A DNA stretch of 64,000 nt, taken from the NCBI RefSeq assembly GCF_019139675.1, contig NZ_CP077077.1, forward strand, positions 4,402,001 to 4,466,000, in the 5' to 3' direction. This DNA comes from Pseudomonas maumuensis (GTDB taxonomy: Bacteria; Pseudomonadota; Gammaproteobacteria; Pseudomonadales; Pseudomonadaceae). Positions 24,700 through 33,820 of this stretch are shown here, in pieces (within the stretch, counting starts at the first letter, position 1; each line of letters starts with the position of its first letter). Made by a program: the position numbers and the translations under genes. The notes under the pieces are model-generated. The model made no database searches, was not told where the DNA came from, and saw only the letters and a list, made by a program, of their open reading frames with translations.

Positions 24700-25022
24700 A
24701 CAGTCACCTCCACCAGGGCGTCATCGCCCAGGTAACGGCCGCTCAGGGCCAGGCTGACCTGGCCATCGAGCACGGCGACGACCTTGACCCGCTCCAACTT
24801 CAGACGCGGCTCCCAACGCCCGAGGGCCCTGGCCACCTCGGCCTGCACCGCGCTCTTCCAACCTTCGTTGACCGGCAGGTCGACGTAGCGGCGCAGCTGG
24901 CTGCCGTACTCCGGGCGCATGCGCCGGCTGCCCAGCGGCGTGGTGAGGATGTCCTCGATGGATTGACGCAGGTGGGCCACGCCCGACAAGGGTTGGCCAG
25001 TGCGGCGGTCCATGCCGATCAT
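24696..25022 (-). CDS. Baseplate protein W, P2 gpW/gp25-like lysozyme family
   Basis: A 108-residue gp25-like baseplate protein. DRRTGQPLSGVAHLRQSIEDILTTP-type start (positions ~5-29) and GSRRMRPEYGSQL are the family signature, the latter containing the conserved EYGS core. AGGAGG lies six bases before the ATG. It normally follows the spike gene V directly; here an extra small gene separates them. Confidence 0.94.
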   Translation of the reverse strand: MIGMDRRTGQPLSGVAHLRQSIEDILTTPLGSRRMRPEYGSQLRRYVDLPVNEGWKSAVQAEVARALGRWEPRLKLERVKVVAVLDGQVSLALSGRYLGDDALVEVTV

Positions 25023-25125
25023 GGGGCACCTCCTGGGATTGAGGCTCCAGGTAGCCTGTTCGGATAGCGCATGGTTATCACCTGGCAGAGAGGAGTGGGT
25101 TGCCCGGACAAGCCGGGCAGCCGTT

Positions 25126-25458
25126 TCAGGAGACGAAGTCGTAGGTCAGGGCGATGGCCGCCGTGGCGTTGTTGGCGACGGTCCACAGGCCGTAGCCCGC
25201 CGGGATGAACAACGGATAAGGCAGGGTGTACTGCGAGTCGATGCCGCCATTGATCCCGCCCATGATGGCGTGAACGCTCATGTCGCCGATGTAGGCCGGC
25301 GCCTTCGGGCCGGTGTACAGGTTGAGGATGCCGCCACCGGTACACAGGGTGGCCGTACGCAGGTACACGCCATCCTTGTTGTCCGCCGCGCTGAAAACCT
25401 GGCTGACGGCGGTTGGGTGGGCGTTGAAGAAATGCTTACCGACTTTTACTGCTTCCAT
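25126..25458 (-). CDS. Uncharacterised small protein inserted between baseplate genes V and W
   Basis: A 110-residue protein, not recognised. It is rich in Gly, Ala, Tyr and Thr (LCTGGGILNLYTG, HAIMGGINGGIDSQ, AGYGLWTVANNATAA), has one Cys, no signal peptide and no membrane segment, and probably folds as beta sheet. Coding frame and G/C-rich third positions match the neighbours and an AAAGG precedes the ATG. In P2 and P. aeruginosa R-pyocins V and W are adjacent, so this is an insertion. It may be a particle decoration, a spike accessory or a cargo gene. Confidence 0.75.
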   Translation of the reverse strand: MEAVKVGKHFFNAHPTAVSQVFSAADNKDGVYLRTATLCTGGGILNLYTGPKAPAYIGDMSVHAIMGGINGGIDSQYTLPYPLFIPAGYGLWTVANNATAAIALTYDFVS

Positions 25459-25549
25459 GTTGCTTTACCTTTTGAGTCGAAATGATGGGTCGCGGCACAC
25501 GCCGCGTTCATGTCGCTCAGTGGCGATCTTGCTGGCTTCATGCCGTAGT

Positions 25550-26110
25550 TCAGTGCTTGTGATTGGCAGTGTTGCCGGCCGTATCGATGATCCGGCCACC
25601 ACCGTTGATGTCACCGCTGACCGTCAGCGGGCCGTTTATGGCGACCCTGCCGGTCAGGCTGATCGACGCAGCGTCGAGGGTGATGGCGTTGTCGCTGACC
25701 ACCAGGGTGCTGGCGCCGACCTTGACCGTGGCCTGGCCGCTGGGTAGCTGGACGTCATAGCGTTTGGCCTGCCAGTCGTAGGTCAGCGAACCGCCGTCGT
25801 CGAAGCGCCAGACCTCGACGTGGTCGCGGTTGTCAGGTGCCGTCCCGGCATTGCCATACAACCCCGGGACGAAGGTGCCCAGGGCCGGTTCACCGCTGGG
25901 GCTGATCAATACCCCCTGCTCGTCCAGGCTCGGTACCCGCCAGTGGCGGGCCTTGCCGGCAGCCTGGGCATGCCAGCGCACCCAGGCGCTGGTCCAGCCG
26001 CCGCCGTCGGACACCCGCACCCGGGCTGCGGCCAGGTCGACCGCCACCACCCGACAGGGAATCACCAGGCTGGCCAGCATGCGATCGTGCATCGCACTGG
26101 CGTAGCTCAT
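25550..26110 (-). CDS. Baseplate spike protein V, P2 gpV-like
   Basis: A 186-residue membrane-piercing spike. The N-terminal OB-fold shows [26 protein letters not shown] and [17 protein letters not shown]; the C-terminal half is a beta helix of short repeats, ending NTANHKH, whose HxH binds iron at the tip of P2-type spikes. The ATG at 26110 overlaps the upstream stop (ATGA). Confidence 0.93.
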   Translation of the reverse strand: MSYASAMHDRMLASLVIPCRVVAVDLAAARVRVSDGGGWTSAWVRWHAQAAGKARHWRVPSLDEQGVLISPSGEPALGTFVPGLYGNAGTAPDNRDHVEVWRFDDGGSLTYDWQAKRYDVQLPSGQATVKVGASTLVVSDNAITLDAASISLTGRVAINGPLTVSGDINGGGRIIDTAGNTANHKH

Positions 26111-26604
26111 GCCAGGTCCTCCGGTGACAGGTACTTGTCCTGGTTGCCGGGCCCGGTGTCCGGGGCAAAGCCCAGCATCAGGCTGCCCGCCGGCTGGTCG
26201 GGCCAGGGCCAGTGGACAGTGCCTAACAGGACAGGTTGTTCCCATTGCACCCGCCAGCTGGTGCCCTCGGCTTCGGCGAGGATGTCCCGCGCGCCCTCGA
26301 CGTAATCGAGCCCCCAGCACTGCTGACGCAGCACATCGATCAGCTGCGCCGCCAGCACGCCGGCCTGCGTCCGTGCCTGCGCAGGAGTGCCCTGGGCGGT
26401 AACCCGGGCCTCGAAGGTCGCCATCAGCAATGAGCGACCGTCACGCAGCGCCTCGTCGCCACGCATGCGCACCACGCCATGCACCAGGGCCGGCAGGGCC
26501 GGCTCGGTTTTGTCGTCGCCTTCCGTGGCGACCGTGGCGAAGGCCGGCAACGCCGTCCGTAGAGTGGCGGTGACGGCCGCGTACAACTGGGCCAGTTCGC
26601 TCAT
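26107..26604 (-). CDS. Conserved tailocin protein, probable tail terminator-type (PA0615-like)
   Basis: A 165-residue protein opening the structural module. [39 protein letters not shown] and [17 protein letters not shown] resemble the PA0615-type gene that precedes gene V in R-pyocins. Its place suggests a role at the head-distal or terminating end of the tail, but that is inference. It overlaps gene V by 4 bases. Confidence 0.7.
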   Translation of the reverse strand: MSELAQLYAAVTATLRTALPAFATVATEGDDKTEPALPALVHGVVRMRGDEALRDGRSLLMATFEARVTAQGTPAQARTQAGVLAAQLIDVLRQQCWGLDYVEGARDILAEAEGTSWRVQWEQPVLLGTVHWPWPDQPAGSLMLGFAPDTGPGNQDKYLSPEDLA

Positions 26605-26666
26605 GCTTGTGCTCCTTGAACGCTAGGTTCGGCGAAGGCCGGGCCAGGAAAGGCCCGGCGTCCGGC

Positions 26667-27696
<1,030 letters not shown>

Positions 27697-27721
27697 CCGC
27701 TTCTCTTCCTTGTAACCGCGT

Positions 27722-28069
27722 TCATTCTTCGTCCTGGCGCACAGCCGCAGGCTGCTCGCCCAACCCCAGCCGCCGAGCGGCCCAGCGCTCGTAAAGGCCG
27801 ATGGCCACGTCGGCGCCAGCCATGGCGGTAAGGCAGCCGAAGGCGCTGGCGCTCCAGATCGACATGCCGCTGGCGTACAGCAGCATGACCGTCGACACCC
27901 CGCAAACCATGCAGGCTCCGGAGCGCAGCGCCAGCCGCCTGAGCAGCCCCCAGCCGCGGGCGCCGGCCTTGTCGGCGCGCCACATCTCACCGGAAAGTCC
28001 GCCCAGCAATGCCAGGAGGATCACCAGCCAGAGCGGCATCTCCAGCAACGTCTGTTGCTCGTTCGTCAC
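27722..28069 (-). CDS. Tailocin holin
   Basis: A 115-residue protein with three hydrophobic segments (MPLWLVILLALLGGLSG, ACMVCGVSTVMLLYASGM, AFGCLTAMAGADVAIGLY) and a charged C-terminus, fitting a holin that lets the signal-less endolysin reach the wall. GTG 28069 is used, with GGAG eight bases upstream. First recognised protein gene of the tail operon and widely separated from endolysin and spanins, as in other Pseudomonas tailocins. Confidence 0.8.
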   Translation of the reverse strand: MTNEQQTLLEMPLWLVILLALLGGLSGEMWRADKAGARGWGLLRRLALRSGACMVCGVSTVMLLYASGMSIWSASAFGCLTAMAGADVAIGLYERWAARRLGLGEQPAAVRQDEE

Positions 28070-28139
28070 GTTCCTGTCTCCTGTGTGTTGTCCGCCGGCG
28101 ACAGGCCGGCGGATCGTGATTGGCTTGACTCGGCATTCC

Positions 28140-28163
28140 AAAAAGCCCGCTCTGCAGGCTTTT
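28140..28163 (-). terminator. Hairpin with T-run inside the tailocin operon leader
   Basis: On the minus strand, AAAAGCC and GGCTTTT form a 7-bp stem with a 9-nt loop, followed by T. It sits between the operon promoter and the holin gene, so it may be an attenuator or the end of a short leader transcript. Confidence 0.55.
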
Positions 28164-28288
28164 CAGTAATGCGCGGTGTAACCGCCGGCCACGACTGGTG
28201 ACGCCGTGCGGTTGCGCTTCAAATTGGTGACTCCGACCGCGGCCGCCTGCCCGCCGGATAACTGATCGTGGTGCTTTACGCTGCACAC
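28163..28288 (-). CDS. Possible 41-residue leader ORF of the tailocin operon
   Basis: A short open frame from GTG 28288 ends at a TGA whose last base begins the hairpin at 28140..28163. It would encode VCSVKHHDQLSGG at the start and SPVVAGGYTAHY at the end. Codons look like those of real Pseudomonas genes, and the frame is open 13 codons further upstream. No good Shine-Dalgarno was found. It might be a leader peptide, a small protein, or the remnant of a fibre-type gene. Low certainty. Confidence 0.35.
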   Translation of the reverse strand: MCSVKHHDQLSGGQAAAVGVTNLKRNRTASPVVAGGYTAHY

Positions 28289-28373
28289 CCGGGCCAGTTG
28301 CCAACCCTCTGAACAGTCGAGGCCTGTTCATCGCTGCCTATATCTCAACCGGTTTACGTCCGGCTTGGGATAC

Positions 28374-28402
28374 ATTTTATGCATTCATGCATATGCAGTC
28401 AA
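28374..28402 (-). promoter_or_regulatory. Sigma70 promoter of the tailocin operon
   Basis: On the minus strand TTGACT (28402..28397) and TAAAAT (28379..28374) are separated by exactly 17 bases. Transcription would start near 28367 and run into the leader and holin. ATGCAT repeats occupy the spacer and overlap the -10, which is what repression by the adjacent S24-type regulator would need. Confidence 0.8.
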
Positions 28403-28448
28403 TGCACAAATTCAAATTTTTATGCATCAGCTTTTGCTTCTATGCATA
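28379..28448. promoter_or_regulatory. Cluster of ATGCAT operator-like repeats
   Basis: ATGCAT occurs at 28379, 28387, 28422 and 28442, with related ATGCAG at 28393 and ATGCAC at 28402. The first two form ATGCAT-N2-ATGCAT over the promoter, the last two ATGCAT-N14-ATGCAT upstream of it. Likely binding sites of the tailocin repressor; similar TGCAT half-sites lie at that gene's start. Confidence 0.65.
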
Positions 28449-28489
28449 AGGGCCTGGTCGGATACAGATGTAGGGGTTTTCTGAGGGCG

Positions 28490-28516
28490 AAAAAAAACCC
28501 GCCGAAGCGGGTTTTT
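28490..28516 (-). terminator. Terminator of the tailocin repressor gene
   Basis: AAAAACCCGC-CGAA-GCGGGTTTTT, a 10-bp stem with a tetraloop followed on the minus strand by a T-run, 16 bases after the repressor stop codon. Confidence 0.9.
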
Positions 28517-28531
28517 ATCGAGGGACGGAGA

Positions 28532-29278
28532 TCAACGGGCGTACATGCCCCACCAGAAGACGTGGCCGAGGACGCTGATCTGCTCTTCCTGCATCTGCTG
28601 GAAGCTGTAGTCCTCATCGGGATGTTCATCACGGTTGAAGCTGCGCAAGCGAATGCCGGTAGGCAAGCGGTAGACCTGTTTCACCCGCAGTTGGCCATTG
28701 TGGTTGATGGCATACAGGTCGCCATCGATGATGTCGCCGATGGTGCATTTACCGGTATTGACCCCGACCGTGGCACCGTCGCGCAGCACCGGCAGCATGC
28801 TGTTGCCACGCACCGTCACGCACTTGGCGTTGTCGAACTGCACGCCATTGTGGCGCAGGCTGCGTTTGCCGAAGCGCAAGCGAGCGTTTTCGCTTTCTTC
28901 GATGACGAATCTTCCTGATCCTGCTGCCAACTCGACCTCACGAAGAAAAGGAACGGATACCTCGTCGTCCTCGACGGGGGTTTCATCGTCCCACAGGCTG
29001 ATATCGCTCAGGGCCACATGGCCCTGGGCGAGCGGGACCGTGTCGCGGGACTCGCCCAGCTCGACACGGCCACGCAACTGGTCGGTGCTCACGCCGAAGT
29101 ATTCGGCGATCTTCGAGACGTGCTTGTCCGAAGGATCGACGATCTTCTCGCTGAGAATCCGCGACAGGGTGGATTGAGGTACGCCCGTGCGCCGATGCAG
29201 CTCTGTCGGGGACAGGCCGTGGCGGGCGAGCAGTTCTCTGAGTACGGAGGCTACGTTGCGTTTTTGCATAATGCGCAT
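28532..29278 (-). CDS. Tailocin repressor, XRE helix-turn-helix plus S24 peptidase (PrtR/CI-like)
   Basis: A 248-residue LexA-like phage repressor. Residues ~5-65 hold the helix-turn-helix (TELHRRTGVPQSTLSRIL). Ala119-Gly120 in ELAAGSG is the predicted self-cleavage site, with catalytic Ser160 (RGNSMLP) and Lys200 (LRVKQVYR). RecA filaments would stimulate cleavage and derepress the tail operon after DNA damage. Starts at ATG 29278 or 29269; neither has a Shine-Dalgarno and both lie inside an operator-like repeat. Related to PrtR of P. aeruginosa, but no PrtN-type activator gene is seen, so control looks like direct repression. Confidence 0.93.
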   Translation of the reverse strand: MRIMQKRNVASVLRELLARHGLSPTELHRRTGVPQSTLSRILSEKIVDPSDKHVSKIAEYFGVSTDQLRGRVELGESRDTVPLAQGHVALSDISLWDDETPVEDDEVSVPFLREVELAAGSGRFVIEESENARLRFGKRSLRHNGVQFDNAKCVTVRGNSMLPVLRDGATVGVNTGKCTIGDIIDGDLYAINHNGQLRVKQVYRLPTGIRLRSFNRDEHPDEDYSFQQMQEEQISVLGHVFWWGMYAR

Positions 29279-29284
29279 AATGCA
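29265..29284. promoter_or_regulatory. Operator-like repeat over the repressor start codon
   Basis: Two tandem copies of GCATAATGC (29266..29274 and 29275..29283) flanked by T and A make a 20-bp element with near-perfect dyad symmetry around ATGCGCAT. It shares TGCAT half-sites with the cluster at 28379..28448 and overlaps both candidate start codons, suggesting autoregulation. Confidence 0.6.
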
Positions 29285-29390
29285 ACCGTGGAAACGGAAA
29301 TGCAACGGCCAGGCAATGAGAAACACTGGTTGCCCCGCTCCCGGGCCATCGCTATCGTCGCTTTTTTCTCTCCAAGGATCACCGAACGGC

Positions 29391-29594
29391 ATGGACCTTT
29401 CGCCGCGGCGTCGCTGGCCCACCTACCTGCTTGTCGGGTCGATCATTGCGTTGATGGCTGCCCTCAACATCCAGGACTGGCCTTCCTATGAACGGCCACG
29501 GCGCGTCTTTAGCCGAGGTTTCGTGATGTTCTGTGTATTGGTGGTGATCATGGAACTGATCCTCCTCAACCAGTTCTTCGGCCACCCAGGCTGA
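29391..29594 (+). CDS. Small hypothetical membrane protein
   Basis: A 67-residue frame with two hydrophobic stretches (YLLVGSIIALMAALNI and FVMFCVLVVIMELILLNQFF) joined by a basic loop. AAGGA lies 12 bases before the ATG, slightly far. It is divergent from the tailocin repressor and upstream of mutS. Family not recognised; it marks the mutS-side border of the island. Confidence 0.5.
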   Translation: MDLSPRRRWPTYLLVGSIIALMAALNIQDWPSYERPRRVFSRGFVMFCVLVVIMELILLNQFFGHPG

Positions 29595-29715
29595 TGCCGA
29601 CACCTGACAGCCTGCGCAGATTTGCCCCACCCATCCAACCTGCGCCCACTGAAAAAAGCCTGTACCATTGACGGTTTCGAAATTTGCCACCAGACCACCC
29701 GCTGTAAGGCCCTGA

Positions 29716-32289
29716 ATGTCTGATCTCTCCGCACACACCCCGATGATGCAGCAGTACTGGAAGCTGAAAAACCAGCACCCGGACCAGCTGATGTTCTACC
29801 GCATGGGCGACTTCTACGAGATCTTCTACGAAGATGCGAAGAAAGCCGCGAAACTGCTGGATATCACCCTGACCGCCCGCGGGCAGTCGGCGGGCCAGTC
29901 GATTCCCATGTGCGGGATTCCGTTCCACTCGCTCGAAGGCTACCTGGCCAAGCTGGTCAAGCTCGGCGAGTCGGTGGTGATCTGCGAGCAGATCGGCGAC
30001 CCGGCCACCAGCAAGGGCCCGGTGGAGCGCCAGGTGGTGCGCATCATCACCCCGGGCACGATCAGCGACGAGGCGTTGCTCGACGAGCGTCGCGACAACC
30101 TGATTGCCGCCTTGCTCGGCGACGAGCGGCTGTTCGGCCTGGCAGTACTGGATATCACCAGCGGCAACTTCACCGTGCAGGAGATCAAGGGCTGGGAGAA
30201 CCTGCTGGCCGAGCTCGAGCGCATCAACCCGGTGGAGCTGCTGATCCCGGATGACTGGCCGCAGGGCCTGCCAGCGGAGAAGCGCCGTGGCGCACGGCGC
30301 CGTGCCCCATGGGACTTCGACCGTGATTCGGCACGCAAGAGCCTTTGCCAGCAGTTCGCCACCCAGGACCTCAAGGGCTTTGGCTGCGACAAGCTGACCC
30401 TGGCCATCGGCGCCGCCGGCTGCCTGCTGGGCTACGCCAAGGAAACCCAGCGCACCGCCCTGCCCCACCTGCGCAGCCTGCGCCACGAGCGCCTGGACGA
30501 CACCGTCATCCTCGATGCCGCCAGCCGCCGCAACCTGGAGCTGGACATCAACCTGGCCGGTGGCCGCGACAACACCCTGCAATCGGTGATCGACCGTTGC
30601 CAGACCGCCATGGCCAGCCGCCTGCTGACCCGCTGGCTGAACCGTCCGCTGCGCGACCTGAAGGTGCTCAAGGCACGCCAGGACTCGATCCGCTGCCTGC
30701 TCGACGGCTATCGCTTCGAAAAGCTGCAGCCGCAGCTCAAGGAAATCGGTGACATCGAGCGGATCCTCGCGCGTATCGGCCTGCGCAACGCCCGCCCACG
30801 CGACCTGGCGCGCCTGCGCGACGCCCTCGGCGCCCTGCCTGAGCTGCAGAACGCCATGGCCGAGCTGGAGGCACCGCACCTGGCGCGCCTGGCCGCGATC
30901 ACCGGCACCTACCCAGAGCTGGCCGGCCTGCTGGAGCGGGCGATCATCGATAACCCGCCAGCGGTGATCCGCGACGGTGGCGTGCTCAAGACCGGCTACG
31001 ACAGCGAACTGGACGAACTGCTGTCGATCAGCGAGAACGCCGGCCAGTTCCTCATCGACCTGGAAGCCCGCGAGAAAGCCCGCACCGGCCTGGCCAACCT
31101 CAAGGTCGGCTACAACCGCGTGCATGGCTATTTCATCGAGCTGCCGACCAAGCAGGCCGAACAGGCACCCGCCGACTATATCCGCCGGCAGACGCTCAAG
31201 GGCGCCGAACGTTTCATCACCCCCGAGCTGAAGACGTTCGAGGACAAGGCGCTGTCGGCCAAGAGCCGTGCCCTGGCCCGCGAGAAGATGCTCTACGATG
31301 CCTTGCTCGAAACCCTGATTGGGCATCTGGCGCCACTGCAGGACAGCGCCGCGGCGCTGGCCGAGCTGGATGTGCTGAGCAACCTGGGCGAACGCGCCCT
31401 GAACCTGGACCTGAACTGCCCAAGCTTCGTCGACGAACCGTGCCTGCGCATCGAGCAGGGCCGCCATCCGGTGGTCGAGCAAGTGCTGACCACGCCGTTC
31501 GTGGCCAACGACCTGGGCCTGGACGACAGCACGCGCATGCTGATCATCACCGGTCCGAACATGGGCGGTAAGTCCACCTACATGCGCCAGACCGCGCTGA
31601 TCGTGCTGCTGGCGCATATCGGCAGCTTCGTCCCGGCAGCCGCCTGCGAGCTGTCGCCGGTGGACCGTATCTTCACCCGTATCGGCTCCAGCGACGACCT
31701 GGCCGGCGGGCGCTCGACCTTCATGGTCGAGATGAGCGAAACCGCCAACATTCTGCACAACGCCACCGATCGCAGCCTGGTGCTGATGGACGAAGTCGGC
31801 CGCGGCACCAGTACCTTCGACGGCCTGTCGCTGGCCTGGGCCGCCGCCGAGCGCCTGGCTCAGTTGCGCGCCTACACGCTGTTTGCCACCCACTATTTCG
31901 AGCTGACCGTATTGCCGGACAGCGAACCGCTGGTGGCCAACGTGCATCTGAACGCCACCGAGCACAATGAACGCATCGTGTTCCTGCACCACGTGCTGCC
32001 GGGCCCCGCGAGCCAGAGCTACGGCCTGGCCGTTGCGCAACTGGCGGGCGTGCCGGCGGCGGTGATCCAGCGTGCCCGCGAGCATCTGGGCCGGCTGGAG
32101 ACCACCAGCCTGCCCCACGAAGCGCCGCTTGCAACGCCGCGCGACAACACGCCTCACGTGCCGCACCAGAGCGACCTGTTCGCCAGCCTGCCACACCCGG
32201 CCATCGAGAAGCTGGGCAAGCTGGACCTGGATGACATGACGCCGCGCCAAGCTATCGAAATGCTATATCAACTGAAAAACCTGTTATAA
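29716..32289 (+). CDS. mutS: DNA mismatch repair protein MutS
   Basis: An 857-residue MutS that recognises mismatches and starts methyl-directed repair. The mismatch-contacting motif [13 protein letters not shown] (Phe-x-Glu) is near residue 35, Walker [14 protein letters not shown] and the following ABC-type motifs ([25 protein letters not shown]) are intact, and the C-terminal helix-turn-helix tetramer region is present. Marks the right border of the tailocin island. Confidence 0.98.
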   Translation: MSDLSAHTPMMQQYWKLKNQHPDQLMFYRMGDFYEIFYEDAKKAAKLLDITLTARGQSAGQSIPMCGIPFHSLEGYLAKLVKLGESVVICEQIGDPATSKGPVERQVVRIITPGTISDEALLDERRDNLIAALLGDERLFGLAVLDITSGNFTVQEIKGWENLLAELERINPVELLIPDDWPQGLPAEKRRGARRRAPWDFDRDSARKSLCQQFATQDLKGFGCDKLTLAIGAAGCLLGYAKETQRTALPHLRSLRHERLDDTVILDAASRRNLELDINLAGGRDNTLQSVIDRCQTAMASRLLTRWLNRPLRDLKVLKARQDSIRCLLDGYRFEKLQPQLKEIGDIERILARIGLRNARPRDLARLRDALGALPELQNAMAELEAPHLARLAAITGTYPELAGLLERAIIDNPPAVIRDGGVLKTGYDSELDELLSISENAGQFLIDLEAREKARTGLANLKVGYNRVHGYFIELPTKQAEQAPADYIRRQTLKGAERFITPELKTFEDKALSAKSRALAREKMLYDALLETLIGHLAPLQDSAAALAELDVLSNLGERALNLDLNCPSFVDEPCLRIEQGRHPVVEQVLTTPFVANDLGLDDSTRMLIITGPNMGGKSTYMRQTALIVLLAHIGSFVPAAACELSPVDRIFTRIGSSDDLAGGRSTFMVEMSETANILHNATDRSLVLMDEVGRGTSTFDGLSLAWAAAERLAQLRAYTLFATHYFELTVLPDSEPLVANVHLNATEHNERIVFLHHVLPGPASQSYGLAVAQLAGVPAAVIQRAREHLGRLETTSLPHEAPLATPRDNTPHVPHQSDLFASLPHPAIEKLGKLDLDDMTPRQAIEMLYQLKNLL

Positions 32290-32428
32290 CGGCCCACCGC
32301 GCAAGCTGGTAGAATCCGGCGCGGTTTGCGAGGGCTGCAGGTTATTAGCCTGGTCTGCAGCCAGCACCGTGAACCGCGCTGCCCTGGAAGGAAGGGCAAG
32401 CTGCCGTCGCCTGAGGAGAGAATTAGAA

Positions 32429-32752
32429 ATGACCTTCGTCGTCACCGACAACTGCATCAAATGCAAGTACACCGACTGCGTGGAAGTCTGTCCGGTGGAC
32501 TGCTTCTACGAAGGCCCGAACTTCCTGGTGATTCACCCGGACGAATGCATCGACTGTGCGCTGTGCGAGCCTGAGTGCCCGGCCCAGGCGATTTTCTCGG
32601 AAGACGAAGTGCCGTCCGGCATGGAGAACTTCATCGAGCTGAACGCCGAGCTGGCCGAAATCTGGCCGAACATCACCGAGAAGAAAGACGCCCTGGCGGA
32701 CGCCGAAGAGTGGGATGGCAAGCCTGGCAAGATCGCCGATCTGGAGCGCTGA
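32429..32752 (+). CDS. fdxA: Ferredoxin FdxA (7Fe type)
   Basis: A 107-residue ferredoxin. [20 protein letters not shown] and [14 protein letters not shown] hold the cysteines of a [3Fe-4S] and a [4Fe-4S] cluster, as in Azotobacter ferredoxin I, and the long C-terminal tail is family-typical. GAGGAGAG precedes the ATG. It lies downstream of mutS on the same strand and ends at a strong terminator, opposite the 3' end of rsmZ. It could be a redox partner of Fpr. Confidence 0.97.
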   Translation: MTFVVTDNCIKCKYTDCVEVCPVDCFYEGPNFLVIHPDECIDCALCEPECPAQAIFSEDEVPSGMENFIELNAELAEIWPNITEKKDALADAEEWDGKPGKIADLER

Positions 32753-32767
32753 CAGCGCCCAGGTACG

Positions 32768-32792
32768 AAAAAGGCCCGCGAGGGCCTTTTTT
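32768..32792 (+). terminator. Terminator of fdxA
   Basis: AAAAAGGCCC-GCGA-GGGCCTTTTTT, 15 bases after the fdxA stop. Confidence 0.92.
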
Positions 32793-32805
32793 CATTTTCC
32801 GCAGG

Positions 32806-32940
32806 CAAAAAAAAGGGGCGGTTTGACCCGCCCACATTTTTTCCGTAGTCCCTGTATGTCCCAATCATCGTCCTGATGAATCGCGTCCCGCGATGTCCTT
32901 GGCGATCATCCTTGAAAGCCTGTGTCAGTCCGTAGACACA
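32806..32940 (-). ncRNA. rsmZ: Small regulatory RNA RsmZ
   Basis: Read on the minus strand the transcript begins TGTGTCTACGGACTG and carries many GGA motifs in hairpin loops (ACGGAC, AAGGAT, AAGGAC, GGGAC, CAGGAC, AGGGAC, ACGGAA), then ends with the terminator hairpin GGGCGG-TCAAA-CCGCCC plus eight T. Sequence and size match Pseudomonas RsmZ, which binds several RsmA/RsmE (CsrA) proteins and frees their target mRNAs. It lies downstream of fdxA as usual. Ends are inferred from the -10 box and the terminator. Confidence 0.93.
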
Positions 32941-32946
32941 GTTCGA

Positions 32947-32952
32947 ATACTA
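32947..32952 (-). promoter_or_regulatory. -10 box of rsmZ
   Basis: TAGTAT on the minus strand, 7 bases upstream of the expected RsmZ 5' end. No strong -35 is evident, which fits an activator-dependent promoter. Confidence 0.7.
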
Positions 32953-33112
32953 GCGATTCCCCGCCTCGGGACAAGCAGCGAATATCTCAGGATGATTCAT
33001 ATGAAACATCTTTTGATGTTTATAAAATTTATATATTTCATGTGGTTAGAAAAAGTGAACCACTGGAAACGACATTGATTTACTGATCCCTACAGCGATC
33101 ACTTACATGATG

Positions 33113-33130
33113 AGTAAGCGAATGCTTACA
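33113..33130 (-). promoter_or_regulatory. GacA upstream activating site of rsmZ
   Basis: AGTAAG-CGAATG-CTTACA matches the GacA consensus TGTAAG-N6-CTTACA at all but one position. It is about 175-190 bases upstream of the RsmZ start, the distance known in other pseudomonads. The DNA between box and promoter is extremely A/T-rich (about 22% G+C at 33001..33060), as expected for IHF or MvaT-type binding. The rest of the 32753..33193 gap holds only the terminators and rsmZ. Confidence 0.9.
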
Positions 33131-33193
33131 CGCGATACTACGAGGGTGGCGAAATAAACATTTTCGGTGAGGGTGCCACGGGTCTCTCCCGCG

Positions 33194-33820
33194 TCAATGC
33201 CGCCCGCGCCAGCGGTCGAGCCCTTGTAACAGCAAGCCGATCCCCCAAAACCCCGCCAGCACCCCAAGTGCATTCATCAACACTTGCCCATAGCCGAGTC
33301 GCGCCACATCGACGAACGGATAGGGATATACCCCAATTTCATGCCCGCGCAGCAACACAAAAGCAAAATACAACCCCGGATACAGCGCCCAGGCTGCCAG
33401 ATGCCAGAGCCGCAGCCGCCCCTTGGGCACCTCGAACCACCAGTACAGGATGAACAGCAGCGGCATCACGTCGTGCAGCAGTTCGTCCGCCAGCCACTGC
33501 CAGCCCTGGGGTTGCCAAAGGTGGCGCAACAGCAGGCTGTAGGCCAGCGCCACCAGCAGTATGCTCGCGGCGACACACGAACTGACCGCTGGCGACAGGA
33601 ACCAGCGCCTGGACGCCGACTCGCGGCCGAACGCGGCCTGGCTGAGCACGGTGGCCACCAGCGTGTTGCTCAATACGGTGAAATAACAGAACAGATTGAC
33701 CAGCCCGCCGATCAGGCTGGCCTGCTCCTGCCAGCGCGCCAGCAACACCAGGTACAACTGGATCGCCAGACCGGTCCAGCCGAGTACGGCTGCCAGAGCC
33801 AGCCAGGGGCGGCGCGGCAT
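33194..33820 (-). CDS. Pr6Pr-family membrane protein
   Basis: A 208-residue integral membrane protein with about six helices (ALAAVLGWTGLAIQLYLVLL, LVNLFCYFTVLSNTLVATVL, SCVAASILLVALAYSLLL, LLFILYWWFEVPKGRL, ALYPGLYFAFVLLRG, VLMNALGVLAGFWGIGLLL). FTVLSNTLV, HDVMPLLFILYWW and YPYPFVDV fit the Pr6Pr family, of unknown function. Its ATG overlaps the previous stop by 4 bases, making a two-gene operon. Confidence 0.8.
   Translation of the reverse strand: MPRRPWLALAAVLGWTGLAIQLYLVLLARWQEQASLIGGLVNLFCYFTVLSNTLVATVLSQAAFGRESASRRWFLSPAVSSCVAASILLVALAYSLLLRHLWQPQGWQWLADELLHDVMPLLFILYWWFEVPKGRLRLWHLAAWALYPGLYFAFVLLRGHEIGVYPYPFVDVARLGYGQVLMNALGVLAGFWGIGLLLQGLDRWRGRH

Noticed and set aside
27987..29390. 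PrtN-like activator gene in the tailocin regulatory region
   Set aside because: Looked for on both strands; only the S24 repressor and a small membrane protein frame are present.
29566..32250. Very long open frame antisense to mutS (894 codons)
   Set aside because: It is a shadow of the high third-position G+C of mutS; mutS has all its motifs and the antisense product has none.
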